NCBI GenBank assembly: GCA_030613285.1
Contig: JAUWME010000113.1
Location: 1 to 7,193, forward strand
DNA from: Candidatus Zymogenus sp.
GTDB taxonomy: Bacteria; Desulfobacterota; Zymogenia; Zymogenales; Zymogenaceae
Length of the DNA: 7,193 nt
Reading direction: 5' to 3'
This document shows, piece by piece, positions 6,145 through 7,193 of the stretch; within the stretch, counting starts at the first letter, position 1, and each line of letters opens with the position of its first letter. The notes beneath the pieces are model-generated. The model was not told the origin of the DNA. It saw only the letters and a list, made by a program, of their open reading frames with translations, and ran no database searches. Made by a program: the position numbers and the translations under genes.

Positions 6145-6883
6145 GGAGGTTGCCCCTGAGTATTTCAAGCTCAGTTTTTCGGCAACCAAGGAGCTTTTGA
6201 AAGGAAGGCCTGGCCAGTTTCTTATGATAAGGGGTGACTGGGGAAGTGACCCTTTTCTCCGTAGGCCTTTTTCCATCTATCGCTGTCGCAAGGAAGATGA
6301 ATCTGTGGAGATACTCTACCGGGTTGTTGGAAGGGGAACAAGGCTTCTGTCTCGTCTGAGCGCAGGTGATATCCTCGATGTTTTGGGGCCGTTGGGAAAC
6401 GGTTTTCCTGTTTTCACCAACAAGGGCAATCTGCTTCTGGTCTCTGGCGGTGTCGGCATTGCTCCATTAATCTCCCTTGCGGAGTCAGTGGGAAGCGGGA
6501 TTTCCCTAATTGCGGGAGGCAAGACAAAGCACGATGTTTCCTACATCGCCGATGACGTTGAGGAGCTTTGCATCGATGTTAAATATGTCACTGAAGACGG
6601 CAGCATGGGACAAAAGGGGACGTCTGTCTCGGTGATGAGAGAGATGGTTACGCCCAACGACACCGTGTGCGCCTGCGGCCCATTTGGTATGCTTGTGGAA
6701 GTGCAAAAGCTTTCTGTGGAGATTGGTTTTTCGGCATACGTCTCATGCGAAGAGAAGATGGGATGTGGAGTTGGTCTTTGCTTTGGTTGCGTTGTCAGTG
6801 GGGTTGATGGTGAGTATTTACTTGTATGTAAAGACGGCCCCGTTTTTGACGTCCAAGAACTCTCGTGGGATAGAAATTCATAA
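6119..6883 (+). CDS. pyrK: Dihydroorotate dehydrogenase B, electron transfer subunit PyrK
   Basis: PyrK carries FAD and a [2Fe-2S] cluster and passes electrons from the FMN of the catalytic subunit PyrD to NAD+, in de novo pyrimidine synthesis in the cytoplasm. The 254-residue protein shows PGQF (31-34) and RRPFSIY (48-54) for FAD binding, GPLGNGF (90-96), GGVGIAPL (110-117) and CGPFGML (186-192) of the ferredoxin-reductase-like NAD module. The cluster cysteines are C216, C221, C224 and C237 in the usual C-x4-C-x2-C-x12-C spacing. An extra cysteine, C210, sits just before the cluster motif where Ser or Leu is more usual; it is probably incidental. The ATG overlaps the end of the transglycosylase gene by 26 bases, with only a weak AGG upstream, suggesting translational coupling. 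pyrD follows after 11 bases. Confidence 0.95.
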   Translation: MKVKILSNREVAPEYFKLSFSATKELLKGRPGQFLMIRGDWGSDPFLRRPFSIYRCRKEDESVEILYRVVGRGTRLLSRLSAGDILDVLGPLGNGFPVFTNKGNLLLVSGGVGIAPLISLAESVGSGISLIAGGKTKHDVSYIADDVEELCIDVKYVTEDGSMGQKGTSVSVMREMVTPNDTVCACGPFGMLVEVQKLSVEIGFSAYVSCEEKMGCGVGLCFGCVVSGVDGEYLLVCKDGPVFDVQELSWDRNS

Positions 6884-6894
6884 TCGGTGTTTAT

Positions 6895-7193
6895 ATGATT
6901 GATTTATCTTTTACAATGTTTGGTGTGAAATTTAGCAATCCGGTTTTTTCCTCATCGGGAACATCGGGGTACGGCCTGGAGCTTTCGCCCTATATAGACC
7001 TTGGCAGCATCGGCGCAATTGTTACAAAGGGGATTTCGGCAAAACCGAAGCGGGGAAACCCCCAACCCCGGATAGTCGAAACGGCCTCTGGGATGTTAAA
7101 TTCCATCGGACTTCAGAACATAGGCGCAAGAAAACTCATAGATAATGTGCTGCCTAAACTTGAAGATATAGATACAAAGGTGATTGTAAATGT
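6895..7193 (+). CDS. pyrD: Dihydroorotate dehydrogenase B, catalytic subunit PyrD (3' partial)
   Basis: The class 1B catalytic subunit oxidises dihydroorotate to orotate with FMN, together with PyrK. Only the first 99 codons are inside the window. They show the standard beginning: MIDLSFTMFGVKFSNPVFSS, SGTSGYG (21-27), GAIVTKGIS (40-48) with the FMN-contacting lysine, GNPQPRIVET (54-63) and the orotate-loop motif GMLNSIGLQN (66-75). The active-site cysteine loop lies beyond the edge. The ATG at 6895 aligns with family starts; an in-frame ATG at 6916 would cut off the first strand. There is no strong Shine-Dalgarno, and the 11-base gap after pyrK fits coupled translation of the two subunits. 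Confidence 0.95.
   Translation, partial: MIDLSFTMFGVKFSNPVFSSSGTSGYGLELSPYIDLGSIGAIVTKGISAKPKRGNPQPRIVETASGMLNSIGLQNIGARKLIDNVLPKLEDIDTKVIVN

Overview
The window (about 7.2 kb, AT-leaning) reads as an ordinary chromosomal housekeeping stretch, with every supported gene on the + strand. Gene content suggests a bacterium of the former Deltaproteobacteria (Desulfobacterota) or a close relative. The clues are a bifunctional-nuclease-family protein ending in DFGKYKM, a pyrK-pyrD class 1B pair, a large TPR-lytic transglycosylase, and dispersed repeats of the GTCATTCCCGCGAAAGCGGG type. This placement is from memory of such genomes, not from a search.

Layout. Positions 1-304 hold the 3' end of an unrecognised gene. 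Next come miaB (tRNA ms2i6A methylthiotransferase, best start TTG at 376) and a DUF151/bifunctional nuclease gene (best start ATG at 1731, with a clear Shine-Dalgarno). A gene-free stretch at 2232-2555 contains a decayed tandem repeat of about 39 bp. A small VanZ-like membrane protein gene then overlaps an endonuclease V gene (nfi). After nfi, 282 bases are filled with degenerate palindromic repeats. A secreted TPR plus SLT-domain lytic transglycosylase follows, but its frame is broken by an apparent single missing G near 4262. Its 3' end overlaps pyrK (electron-transfer subunit of dihydroorotate dehydrogenase B), which is followed by the first 99 codons of pyrD.

How the genes relate. miaB and the nuclease-family gene are close enough to be co-transcribed. 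slt, pyrK and pyrD are packed or overlapping and probably form one transcript, with pyrK and pyrD making the two-subunit enzyme that oxidises dihydroorotate and passes electrons to NAD+. No functional link between the cell-wall, DNA-repair, tRNA-modification and pyrimidine genes is evident beyond shared position.

I found no convincing novel multi-gene system. The points most worth checking are the slt frameshift, two substitutions at usually conserved endonuclease V positions (the His of the GH motif is Asn, and the Asp of the PD motif is Gln), and the two repeat regions.
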